Positions 37,516-45,473 of a DNA stretch of 64,000 nucleotides are shown here, piece after piece (positions within the stretch are counted from its first letter, which is position 1; every line of letters begins with the position of its first letter). The translations under genes and the position numbers were made by a program. The notes below the pieces were generated by a model. The model worked only from the letters and a program-made list of their open reading frames with translations. It was not told the DNA's origin and made no database searches. The stretch comes from Pseudomonadota bacterium (GTDB lineage Bacteria; Pseudomonadota; Gammaproteobacteria; Burkholderiales; Burkholderiaceae_C), in NCBI GenBank assembly GCA_030538605.1, contig JAUNTQ010000001.1, positions 1 through 64,000 on the forward strand, written 5' to 3'.

Positions 37516-38840
37516 ACGACTTGAACGGCAAATCCCTGAGCCGCCGCCGCGCGTTAGCGGGTGCGCTGGCGGGCGGCGCTGCGCTGGCCATGCCTGCGCT
37601 GGTGCGCGCGGGATCGGTGACTGCACCCGCGCTGGTGCGAGCGCAGTCAGCCGCCGCGCATGTGGTGGTGGTGGGCGGCGGCTTTGGCGGTGCCACGGCA
37701 GCGCGCTACCTGCGCGAGCGCGCCCCCGGCGTGCGCGTCACGCTCATCGAGCCTGACCAGCGCTTTTTCACCTGCCCCTTCTCCAACCTGTATCTGGCTG
37801 GCCTGCGCACCTGGGAGAGCATTGGCCACGGCTACGACGGCCTGCGCGCGGCGGGCGTCAACGTGGTGCATGCGCGCGCCGACGACGTGAACGCCGACGC
37901 GCGCACGCTGCGCCTGTCGAACGGCAGCACGCTGGCCTGGGACCGCCTGGTGCTCTCGCCCGGCGTGGACATGCGTTGGGGCGCGCTGCAAGGCTACGAC
38001 GAAGCCGCCGCCGAGCTTACCCCCCACGCCTGGAAGGCCGGCCCGCAAACGCTGCTGCTGCGCCGCCAGATGCAGGCCATGCCCGATGGCGGCACCTTCG
38101 TCATGGTGATCCCCGACAACCCCTTCCGCTGCCCGCCCGGCCCCTACGAGCGCGCGGCGATGGTGGCGCACTACTTCAAGCACCACAAGCCGCGCAGCAA
38201 AATTTTGCTGCTCGACGCCAAGGACAACTTCTCCAAGAAGGGCCTGTTCCAGCAAGGCTGGAAGGCGCTGTATGGCGACATGATCGAGTGGGTCGGCCAG
38301 TCGGACGACGGCCAGGTGCAGCGCGTGGATGCGCGTGCGCGCGTGGTCGAAACCATGTTTGGCACGCGCCACCAGGCGGCGGTGCTGAACGTGATTCCGC
38401 CGCAAAAGGCCGGCTTCATCGCCGAGCGCGCGGGCGTGACCGACGCCAGCGGCTGGGCACCCGTGCATGGCGAGAGCTTCGAGTCGCGCCTGGTGAAAAA
38501 CGTCTTCGTGCTGGGCGACGCCACCATTGCCGCGCCCATGCCCAAGTCGGGCTTTGCCGCCAACACGCAAGGCAAGGTGGCCGCCGCCGTCATCGCCGCC
38601 GACCTGGCGGGCCAGCCGCGCCCCACCGCCGCGTTTGCCAACACCTGCTACAGCTTGATCGGGCCGGGCTACGGCATCTCCGTGGCGGGCGTGTATGGCG
38701 CGCAGGGCGGCAAGGTGGTGGAGCGGCCAACTTCAGGCGGCGTCAGCCCCATGGATGCCAACGCCGCCTTCCGCGCGGCCGAGGCGCGCTACGGCGCGAG
38801 TTGGTACAAGGCGATCAGCGCTGATATCTGGGATCGCTGA
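37512..38840 (+). CDS. FCSD-type sulfide dehydrogenase flavoprotein (FccB/SoxF-like)
   Basis: A 442-aa periplasmic flavoprotein with a twin-arginine signal (SRRRALAGALAGG). The Rossmann motif VVVGGGFGGATAARYL starts near residue 51. Cys88 in FFTCPFSN matches the cysteine that carries covalent FAD in flavocytochrome c, and Cys206 (FRCPPGPYERA) with Cys378 (ANTCYSLI) match the redox disulfide. ATG overlaps the cytochrome stop. Likely oxidises sulfide and passes electrons to that cytochrome. Confidence 0.9.
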   Translation: MNDLNGKSLSRRRALAGALAGGAALAMPALVRAGSVTAPALVRAQSAAAHVVVVGGGFGGATAARYLRERAPGVRVTLIEPDQRFFTCPFSNLYLAGLRTWESIGHGYDGLRAAGVNVVHARADDVNADARTLRLSNGSTLAWDRLVLSPGVDMRWGALQGYDEAAAELTPHAWKAGPQTLLLRRQMQAMPDGGTFVMVIPDNPFRCPPGPYERAAMVAHYFKHHKPRSKILLLDAKDNFSKKGLFQQGWKALYGDMIEWVGQSDDGQVQRVDARARVVETMFGTRHQAAVLNVIPPQKAGFIAERAGVTDASGWAPVHGESFESRLVKNVFVLGDATIAAPMPKSGFAANTQGKVAAAVIAADLAGQPRPTAAFANTCYSLIGPGYGISVAGVYGAQGGKVVERPTSGGVSPMDANAAFRAAEARYGASWYKAISADIWDR

Positions 38841-38943
38841 TACGCCGCTTCCAGCGGGAAAGCAGGTGTTGCAGGCCGGTGGCCTGTTTCCACCTTTTTT
38901 CTCATTTGGGTGGTGTCATGTTTGCAAGCACGCCCGTCATTTC

Positions 38944-39017
38944 GTCATTCCCGCGCAGGCGGGAATCCAGCGTTTGCTTCGGCACCGAGGCTGGATTCCC
39001 GCCTGCGCGGGAATGAC
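38944..39017. repeat. REP-like inverted pair
   Basis: Forward unit GTCATTCCCGCGCAGGCGGG and its inverted partner, separated by about 20 bp. It separates the fccAB-like genes from the YeeE/YedE gene. Confidence 0.85.
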
Positions 39018-39082
39018 GGTTTTCGATGCATGACGCAGGCACGGCCACAAGCCGCCTTCTTGAACCTTTTCGATCTTCTCTC

Positions 39083-40147
39083 GTGGACAACCCCAACACC
39101 CTGCTGTGGCTTTTCTTTGCCCTGGGCGCAGCCTTTGGCGTGGCCGCGCGCGCCAGCCGCTTTTGCCTGCTGCGCGGGCTGACGCAGGCGCGGGGGCAAG
39201 ACGCCGAGACGCCGCGTGGCAGCGCGCCCGCGCTGCAAGCTTTTGCGCTGGCGCTGGCCGTGGCCATCACCGGCACGCAGGCGCTGGCCTGGACGCAGCA
39301 CATTGATTTGAGCGAAGCGGTGCAGATGCGCGCGCGCTTTTCGCCGCTGGGCATGCTGGCCGGTGGCGTGTTGTTTGGCGCGGGCATGGCGCTGGCGCGT
39401 GCGTGTGGCGCGCGCTCGGTGGTGCTGCTGGCGGGCGGCAATTTGCGCGCGCTGCTCACGCTGCTGTGCCTGGGGCTGGCGGCGCAGGCGGCCATGACGG
39501 GCGTGCTGGCACCCGCGCGCCAGTGGCTGCAAGGCTGGGGTGCCGTCACGCTGGCGCAGCCGGGCGCGGTGGCGTGGGGGCAGGGCGCGCTGGGCGCGGC
39601 GGGCGGGGCGCTGGTGGTGGGCGTGCCCGTGCTGGCGCTACTGGCCTATGCGCTGCGGCACCCCGCGCTGCGGCGCAGCCCGGTGCAGTGGCTGGGTGCG
39701 CTGGCCGTGGGCGCGCTGGTGGCGCTGGGCTGGTGGCTGAGCACGGTGGGGGCCGATCCGTTTGACGAGCGGCGCGCCACCACCTCGATCAGCTTCATCG
39801 GCCCGGTGGCCGAAAGCCTCTTGTATCTGCAACTGGCCGTGGGCCGCCCGCTGGGCGTGGGCGCGGCGCTGGTGGCGGGCGTGCTGGCCGGCGCGCTGAT
39901 GGCGGCGCTGGCCATGCGCACGGCGCGCTGGGAGAGCTTTGACAGCCCCGCGCGCACGGCGGCCAGCGCGGTGGGCGGTGCGCTCATGGGCTTTGGCGGC
40001 GTGGTGGCGGTGGGCTGCTCGGTGGGGCAGGGCCTGTCGGGCCTGTCAACCCTGGCGTGGGCCAGCGTGCCTGCGGTGGCGGGCATTGTGCTGGGGGCGC
40101 TGGCTGTGCTTCAATGGCGGCTGGTTCGGCAGCGCCTGGCGGCGTAG
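39083..40147 (+). CDS. YeeE/YedE-family sulfur-compound transporter
   Basis: A 354-aa polytopic membrane protein of the family that includes the thiosulfate importer YeeE. The family cysteines are present in SRFCLLRGL, RACGARSVV and VGCSVGQGLSG. GTG 39083 gives DNPNTLLWLFFALG and is preferred; an in-frame ATG at 39026 lies at the edge of the REP-like element and would add 19 poorly conserved residues. Its place between two FCSD-like genes supports transport of a reduced sulfur compound. Confidence 0.85.
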   Translation: MDNPNTLLWLFFALGAAFGVAARASRFCLLRGLTQARGQDAETPRGSAPALQAFALALAVAITGTQALAWTQHIDLSEAVQMRARFSPLGMLAGGVLFGAGMALARACGARSVVLLAGGNLRALLTLLCLGLAAQAAMTGVLAPARQWLQGWGAVTLAQPGAVAWGQGALGAAGGALVVGVPVLALLAYALRHPALRRSPVQWLGALAVGALVALGWWLSTVGADPFDERRATTSISFIGPVAESLLYLQLAVGRPLGVGAALVAGVLAGALMAALAMRTARWESFDSPARTAASAVGGALMGFGGVVAVGCSVGQGLSGLSTLAWASVPAVAGIVLGALAVLQWRLVRQRLAA

Positions 40148-40244
40148 CCGGGCCGCCGAGGCTGTTCAGGCGCTTGTGCCATATCGCTTGCACCGGATAG
40201 CTTTTCTTTCTCTTTACCTGCTCGCTGGTCTAGCGGCTACTTTC

Positions 40245-41591
40245 ATGCAACGACGTCACTTTCTCGCACATCCGTGCGCGCTCGGTCTGGGCGCGGCTTT
40301 GTCACCTGCGCTGGCGTTGGGCGCGCCCGCCGTCATCGACGCGCGCACCCAGCTGCTGCCCCGGCGCGGCAAAGGCCCGCGCATCGTCATTTGCGGCGGC
40401 GGCTGGGGCGGCCTGAGCGCCGCGCGCCATCTGCGCGCGCTGGCGCCCGAGGCCGACGTGGTGCTGCTGGAGCGCAACCCCACCTTCTGGTCTGGCCCCA
40501 TGAGCAACAAATGGCTCATCGACGTGGTGGACACCAACTTCGTCAACCGCGACATGCTGCACCCCGCGCGCACCTACGGCTACACGTTGGTGCAGGCCGA
40601 GGTGACAGGCTTCGAGCGCGACAAGCGCCAGGTGCGCACCACGCAGGGCTGGATCGACTACGACTTCCTCATCCTGAGCGGCGGCATCCGCGATGCGTTC
40701 GACGCCTGGTTTGGCGACGACCAGCGCGCCATCGCCCACACGCAGGCGCACTACGCCAGCGCCTACGTGCCCAACCAGGAGATGCTCTCGCTCAAGCAGC
40801 GCATCCGCAACTTCAAGGGCGGCACCATCGTCATGACGCTGCCGCCGCCGCCGCACCGCTGCCCGCCCTCGCCGTATGAGCGCGCCTGCCTGATGGCCTG
40901 GCACTTCAAGACGAACAAAGTGCCCGCGAAGATCGTCATCCTCGACCCCAAGCCCACCATCGCGCCCATCCGCGCGGGCTACGAGCAGGCGTTCGCCGAG
41001 CTGTACCCCGACATCGTCACCCACGTGCCCAACGCCCGCGTGCAGCAGGTCGACCCCTTCGGCAAGCGCATCAAGACCACGGCGGGCGACTTCGCCTTTG
41101 ACGACGCCATCCTCATGCCCCCGCACCAGGCGGCGGGCATGGTCTGGCAGGCGGGCCTGATCGGCAAGGACGCGCAGGGCAAGCCCACCGGCTGGGCCGA
41201 CATCCACCCGCGCCTGTTCCACGCCCGCGAAGACGACCGTGTGTACGTCGTGGGCGACGCGATGGGCCACATCTCCGAGCAGTTCGGCCACTACCCCAAG
41301 AGCGCGCACGTGGCGCACGCGGTGGGCAAGATCGTGGCGCGCAACATCGCCGAGCGCATCCAGGGCAAGGACGTCGTGCCCGTGCTGCCCGACAACCTGT
41401 GCTACATGATGGTCAACGGCGAGCCGCGCGAAGCCATCTCCGTGCTGTTCGAGTACGAACTGGACGCCACAGGCCGCGTCATCCAGACCCAGGTGGACGT
41501 GGACGTGCGCTCGCCCGATCTGGTGAAGGAAGACTTCGACTGGATCAACACCCGCTTCAGCGACTTCCTGGCCGTGGGGCCGGCGGGTTGA
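40245..41591 (+). CDS. Second FCSD-like flavoprotein lacking the FAD-attachment cysteine
   Basis: A 448-aa paralogue of the preceding flavoprotein. The N-terminus QRRHFLAHPCALG is a possible Tat signal. The FAD motif IVICGGGWGGLSAARHL follows. The redox cysteines are kept at Cys206 (HRCPPSPYERA) and Cys386 (DNLCYMMV), but the position of the covalent-flavin cysteine reads FWSGPMSN, with glycine at that site. It probably binds FAD non-covalently. No clear Shine-Dalgarno precedes ATG 40245. It is followed by soxY after 45 bp, so a role in handling SoxYZ-bound sulfur or sulfide is possible. Confidence 0.85.
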   Translation: MQRRHFLAHPCALGLGAALSPALALGAPAVIDARTQLLPRRGKGPRIVICGGGWGGLSAARHLRALAPEADVVLLERNPTFWSGPMSNKWLIDVVDTNFVNRDMLHPARTYGYTLVQAEVTGFERDKRQVRTTQGWIDYDFLILSGGIRDAFDAWFGDDQRAIAHTQAHYASAYVPNQEMLSLKQRIRNFKGGTIVMTLPPPPHRCPPSPYERACLMAWHFKTNKVPAKIVILDPKPTIAPIRAGYEQAFAELYPDIVTHVPNARVQQVDPFGKRIKTTAGDFAFDDAILMPPHQAAGMVWQAGLIGKDAQGKPTGWADIHPRLFHAREDDRVYVVGDAMGHISEQFGHYPKSAHVAHAVGKIVARNIAERIQGKDVVPVLPDNLCYMMVNGEPREAISVLFEYELDATGRVIQTQVDVDVRSPDLVKEDFDWINTRFSDFLAVGPAG

Positions 41592-41636
41592 AAAGCCTTT
41601 GTTTCTGGCGAACCCCCCCCTCTCTTTTTTGAAGAC

Positions 41637-42164
41637 ATGAACGCACCTCACACCCTGCCTCGTGGCCCATCACCCCTGCGGCGGCGCGCGTGGATGGCCT
41701 CTGCCGCCGCCGTGGGCGCAGCCCTTGGCCTGCCTGGCCGCGCACTCGCGCAGCAAGCCGCCCCCAGCGCCGTCGAACAAAACCCCTTGCTCGCACCCAA
41801 TCCCGCCGAGTTCAAGCGCCTGGTGGCGGAGTTCACCGGCGGCAAGACGCCCGCCGCCAGCGGCCTGAAGCTGGAAATGTCGGCGCTCGCCGACAACCCC
41901 AGCGCCGTGCCCGTGAAAGTCAGCATCACCCAGCCCATCACCGAGCAGAGCTGGTGCGAAGAGATCGTGCTGCTGGCCGAGCTGAACCCCTCGCCCCTGG
42001 CCTGCCGCCTGCAATTCACGCCACTGGCCGGCGTGGCCGAAGCGGCGGTGCGCATACGCCTGGCCCAATCGCAAACCATCCACGCCCTGGCCCGCATGAA
42101 AGACGGCCAGATCCTGGCCGTGCGCCAGCAAGTCACCGTCGCCGCCAGCGGCTGCGGCATGTGA
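41637..42164 (+). CDS. soxY: Sulfur carrier subunit SoxY
   Basis: A 175-aa periplasmic protein with a Tat signal (PLRRRAWMASAAAVGAALG, cleavage near ALAQ). SoxY carries sulfur intermediates on a cysteine at the end of a flexible tail. The family tail is GGCGG; here the last residues are SGCGM, so Cys173 is kept but both flanking positions differ. It lies 19 bp before soxZ. No soxXA, soxB or soxCD is near. Confidence 0.88.
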   Translation: MNAPHTLPRGPSPLRRRAWMASAAAVGAALGLPGRALAQQAAPSAVEQNPLLAPNPAEFKRLVAEFTGGKTPAASGLKLEMSALADNPSAVPVKVSITQPITEQSWCEEIVLLAELNPSPLACRLQFTPLAGVAEAAVRIRLAQSQTIHALARMKDGQILAVRQQVTVAASGCGM

Positions 42165-42183
42165 GCGGAGGGCCACACAAGCC

Positions 42184-42534
42184 ATGAGCCAGACCAGAGC
42201 ACCCCGCCCCCCGCGCGTGTGGGTCAGCAACCCCAAGCCGACAAAAGATGAAGTGCTGCGCGTGCGCGCGCAGATCGAGCACATCATGGAAAGCGGCCTG
42301 CGCATCGACCCCGACACGGGCAAACCCCGCCCGCGCCACATCGTCACCCGCTTCGAAGCGCGCTTCGGCCCCGAGCGCGCGCTGCTCTTCGCGTGGCAGC
42401 CCGGCATCTCCATCGCCCGCAACCCCTACATCGAATTCACCTTCATCGCCCGCCAAAGCGGCGAGCTGCAACTGCACTGGGAAGACGACCAGGGCCGCAC
42501 CCTGCACGACAAGCGCAGCATCACGGTGGAGTGA
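42184..42534 (+). CDS. soxZ: Sulfur oxidation chaperone subunit SoxZ
   Basis: A 116-aa partner of SoxY with the SoxZ immunoglobulin-like fold. The features are PKPTKDEVLRVRAQIEHIME at the N-terminus and a long central RNPYIEFTFIARQSGEL strand. It has no signal peptide, as expected, because it is exported with SoxY. Last gene of the sulfur module; a 78-bp palindrome follows. Confidence 0.92.
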   Translation: MSQTRAPRPPRVWVSNPKPTKDEVLRVRAQIEHIMESGLRIDPDTGKPRPRHIVTRFEARFGPERALLFAWQPGISIARNPYIEFTFIARQSGELQLHWEDDQGRTLHDKRSITVE

Positions 42535-42550
42535 GAGTATGATTAAAAGA

Positions 42551-42628
42551 TAGCTGCTTGCGTACGGTTCAAAACGATTTCAGATATATTTTTATATGAA
42601 ATTGTTTTAAAACGTACGCAAACAGCTA
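42551..42628. repeat. 78-bp palindrome, copy 4
   Basis: TAGCTGCTTGCGTAC left arm and GTACGCAAACAGCTA right arm (one mismatch), A4 before and T5 after. It separates soxZ from the yccA-like gene. The rest of the gap to 42863 shows only a possible -10 (TACAAT, 42771-42776). Confidence 0.9.
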
Positions 42629-42863
42629 CCTTTTTGTTCAATTCGCATGCTCCATGCCCCACCGCTGCCTTTCGCACCCACTGTCGCCGGGTGCGTGCCG
42701 AAAAAAGCAGCCTCCACCACCCATCCCCTTGATATCTCAAGGAATTTTTCGCGCCGCCGCGCACTCTACGTACAATGAACCCGAGGCTCGCCCAGGTGCC
42801 ATGCCCAAAGCGGGTACCCCCTCATCCACCCTTTCATTGACTTTCTTTCAGGAGAGCCATTTC

Positions 42864-43541
42864 ATGAGCGACCGCAGCCAAACCCTTTCATACGAAGAAC
42901 TCGCCCTTGGCGCGACCACCCTCCAGCAGCGCAACAAGGTGCTGCGCAACACCTACTGGCTGCTCGCCCTCAGCCTCATTCCCACCGTGCTGGGCGCGTG
43001 GATCGGCGTGTCCACCGGCATCGTGCGCGGCCTGACCGGCGGCCTTGGCCTGGTGGTGTTTCTGGCCGGCGCGTTCGGCTTCATGTTCGCCATCGAGAAA
43101 ACCAAGAACTCCGCCGCCGGCGTGCCCGTGCTGCTGGCCTTCACCTTCTTCATGGGTCTGATGCTCTCGCGCCTCGTCGGCGCGGTGCTGGGCATGCAAA
43201 ACGGCTCCAACCTGGTCATGACGGCCATGGGCGGCACCGCTGGCGTGTTCTTCGTCATGGCCAGCCTGGCCAGCGTCATCAAGCGCGACATCTCCGGCAT
43301 GGGCAAGTGGCTGTTCGTGGGCGCCATCGTGAACGTGTTCGTCGGCTCCAGCGTGGGCATGCTGGTCATCAGCACGCTGCTGATCGGCGTGTTCAGCCTG
43401 TACATGCTGTATGACTTGAAGCGCATCATCGACGGCGGCGAAACCAACTACATCAGCGCCACCCTGGCGCTGTACCTGGACATCTTCAACGTGTTCCAGG
43501 GCCTGCTCGCCCTGCTGGGCCTGACCAGCAGCAGCGACTGA
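42864..43541 (+). CDS. Bax inhibitor-1 family membrane protein (YccA/YbhL-like)
   Basis: A 225-aa protein with seven hydrophobic segments. The family signature appears at the end: LYMLYDLKRIIDGGETNYIS followed by ALYLDIFNVFQGLL. In E. coli YccA modulates FtsH proteolysis; other members act as pH-sensitive calcium leaks. CAGGAGAG lies 9 bp before the ATG. A strong terminator follows, so it is probably a single-gene unit. Confidence 0.9.
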   Translation: MSDRSQTLSYEELALGATTLQQRNKVLRNTYWLLALSLIPTVLGAWIGVSTGIVRGLTGGLGLVVFLAGAFGFMFAIEKTKNSAAGVPVLLAFTFFMGLMLSRLVGAVLGMQNGSNLVMTAMGGTAGVFFVMASLASVIKRDISGMGKWLFVGAIVNVFVGSSVGMLVISTLLIGVFSLYMLYDLKRIIDGGETNYISATLALYLDIFNVFQGLLALLGLTSSSD

Positions 43542-43567
43542 CAAGCCTGCATCCCCCAAGCTGACAA

Positions 43568-43591
43568 GGGCCTCGCAAGAGGCCCTTTTTT
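43568..43591 (+). terminator. Intrinsic terminator after the yccA-like gene
   Basis: GGGCCTC (43568-43574) and GAGGCCC (43579-43585) with a GCAA tetraloop, followed by six T residues. Confidence 0.9.
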
Positions 43592-43619
43592 CATCGGCCC
43601 AGCCTGTCTTTCAAGCCAC

Positions 43620-44270
43620 ATGCAGACCGACGACCTTTTCGGCGGCCCATCGCCCGGCGAGCGCGAACGCATGGGGCCGTGCGCGCTGGTGCTGCGCGGC
43701 TGGGCGCTGCCGCATGTGGATGCCGTTCTGCCTGCCATCGCGCAGGTTCAGGCGCAGGCACCGTTTCGGCACATGACCACGCCCGGCGGCTTCACCATGT
43801 CGGTGGCCTTGAGCAATTGCGGCTGCTGGGGCTGGGTGAGCGACCGGCGCGGCTACCGCTACAGCCGCGTGGACCCGGTCAGCGGCCAGCCCTGGCCCGC
43901 CATGCCCGCCGCGCTATATCACCTGGCGCGCGAAGCCGCGCAGGCCGCCGGATACCCGGGCTTTGCGCCCGACGCCTGCCTGATCAACCGCTATGCGCCT
44001 GGCGCGCGCATGTCGCTGCACCAGGACAAGGACGAGCGCGACTTGTCGGCACCCATCGTCTCGGTGTCGCTGGGCATGGGTGCCACCTTCCTCTTCGGCG
44101 GCCACGCGCGCACTGACAAGGCCGCCAGGCTGGCGCTGCACCACGGTGACGTGGCCGTCTGGGGCGGCGAAGACCGGCTGCGCTACCACGGCGTGATGCC
44201 GCTCGAAGGCCCGCCGCACCCCTTGCTCGGCAGCCAGCGCATCAACCTCACGTTCCGCCAGGCGGGCTGA
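43620..44270 (+). CDS. alkB: DNA oxidative demethylase AlkB
   Basis: Fe(II)/2-oxoglutarate dioxygenase of 216 aa that repairs 1-methyladenine and 3-methylcytosine. The metal ligands are His134, Asp136 (SLHQDKDE) and His190 (RYHGV); the 2-oxoglutarate arginine is in RINLTFR. The DNA-lid region RYSRVDPVSGQPWPAMP matches bacterial AlkB. The 3' end overlaps the convergent mscS gene by 23 bp. No ada gene is adjacent. Confidence 0.93.
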   Translation: MQTDDLFGGPSPGERERMGPCALVLRGWALPHVDAVLPAIAQVQAQAPFRHMTTPGGFTMSVALSNCGCWGWVSDRRGYRYSRVDPVSGQPWPAMPAALYHLAREAAQAAGYPGFAPDACLINRYAPGARMSLHQDKDERDLSAPIVSVSLGMGATFLFGGHARTDKAARLALHHGDVAVWGGEDRLRYHGVMPLEGPPHPLLGSQRINLTFRQAG

Positions 44271-45366
44271 CCGGCGCGGGCGCGGGTGTGGCCGGGTCGG
44301 CGTCGATGTTGTAGACGGTCTGCGTCGGGAAGGCGAAGCTGGCGCCGTGCTGCGCCACGATATCGCCGATCTTCAGCAGCACGTCTTCCTGCACCTGCAT
44401 GAAGCGGCCCCAGTCCGTGGTTTTGGTGAAGCAGTACACCAGCACGTTGAGGGTGGACGCGCCATAGCCGGTCAGGCGCACCAGCAGCGTCTGGTCTTGC
44501 GCAATGTCCGGGTGGGCCTGCAGCATGGCCTGGATGGCCGCGCGCACCGGCGGCACGCGCGCCGCGTCGTCGTAGGACAGCCCCACGGTCTGTTCGATGC
44601 GAAAGTGCTGCATGCGCGAGACGTTTTCCAGCACGATGGTGTTGAACACCGCGTTGGGCACGTACAGCGGCCGGTCTTCAAAGGTGCGGATGCGCGTCAG
44701 CCGCCAGCCGATGTCTTGCACCGTGCCTTCGATCTGGCGATCGGGCGAGCGCACCCAGTTGCCCACGCTGAAGGGCTTGTCCAGGTAAATCATCAGCCCG
44801 CCGAAGAAGTTGGACAGCATGTCCTTGGCCGCAAAGCCGATGGCGATGCCGCCCACGCCGCCAAAGGCCAGCACGCCCGAGAGCGAAAAGCCCAGCGTCT
44901 CCAGCACCATCAGCGCACCCAGCGTCAACGTGGCGACCTGCGCCAGACGGCCAATGGCCAGGGCCGATTCGGCGTCCAGCGGGCGGGCGGTGCGCGCCGG
45001 GTCGGTCAGGTCGCGCTCCAGCTGCCCGATCAGGCGCATGAAAAACTGCGTGAGGATGAGCGCCGCCAGCACGCGCTGCACCGTCAGCCAGTGCGCCCAG
45101 GCCAGCGCCGGGTGCACCTGCCGCACCAGCGCCAGCGCCACCGACAGCCCGCACAGCCAGATCAGCAGCCGCACAGGCAAGGCGGCCGCCTCCAGCAATG
45201 CGTGCCGCCACACCGAATGGGCCGCGCCATTGCCATGCCGCAAGCGCCGCAGCGCACGCGCGCACAAGAGGTCAAGCACCAGCGTCAGCAGCAGCACCGC
45301 CACCAGTTGCAACAGCCAGATGCGCGGCTCGGCGGAGATCTGAAAATAGGGCGACAAGGCGGACAT
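44248..45366 (-). CDS. MscS-type mechanosensitive ion channel
   Basis: A 372-aa inner-membrane channel: three to four N-terminal hydrophobic segments, the pore-lining helix AFGGVGGIAIGFAAKDMLSN, then the beta domain (GTVQDIGWRLTRIRTFEDRP, YVPNAVFNTIVLENVSRM). ATG 45366 gives MSALSPYFQISAEP. It protects against hypo-osmotic shock. Convergent overlap with alkB. Confidence 0.9.
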   Translation of the reverse strand: MSALSPYFQISAEPRIWLLQLVAVLLLTLVLDLLCARALRRLRHGNGAAHSVWRHALLEAAALPVRLLIWLCGLSVALALVRQVHPALAWAHWLTVQRVLAALILTQFFMRLIGQLERDLTDPARTARPLDAESALAIGRLAQVATLTLGALMVLETLGFSLSGVLAFGGVGGIAIGFAAKDMLSNFFGGLMIYLDKPFSVGNWVRSPDRQIEGTVQDIGWRLTRIRTFEDRPLYVPNAVFNTIVLENVSRMQHFRIEQTVGLSYDDAARVPPVRAAIQAMLQAHPDIAQDQTLLVRLTGYGASTLNVLVYCFTKTTDWGRFMQVQEDVLLKIGDIVAQHGASFAFPTQTVYNIDADPATPAPAPVSPPGGT

Positions 45367-45423
45367 GGGCGAAAAAAGGCGGGAACGTCGATCGATTCTA
45401 GAAGGCGTCAACGTCACCCAAAG

Positions 45424-45457
45424 GCGAAAGAAAGGGGCCGCATGGCCCCTTTCTTTT
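45424..45457 (-). terminator. Bidirectional-looking terminator after the methyltransferase-like gene
   Basis: GAAAGGGGCC (45429-45438) and GGCCCCTTTC (45443-45452) with a GCAT loop; T-rich on the minus strand. It lies between the methyltransferase stop and the mscS start. Confidence 0.75.
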
Positions 45458-45473
45458 CAGGCGCGGCACGCCC

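Noticed and set aside
37117..42534. A complete Sox thiosulfate-oxidation operon
   Set aside because: Only SoxY and SoxZ are recognisable; no SoxX, SoxA, SoxB, SoxC or SoxD sequence is present here.
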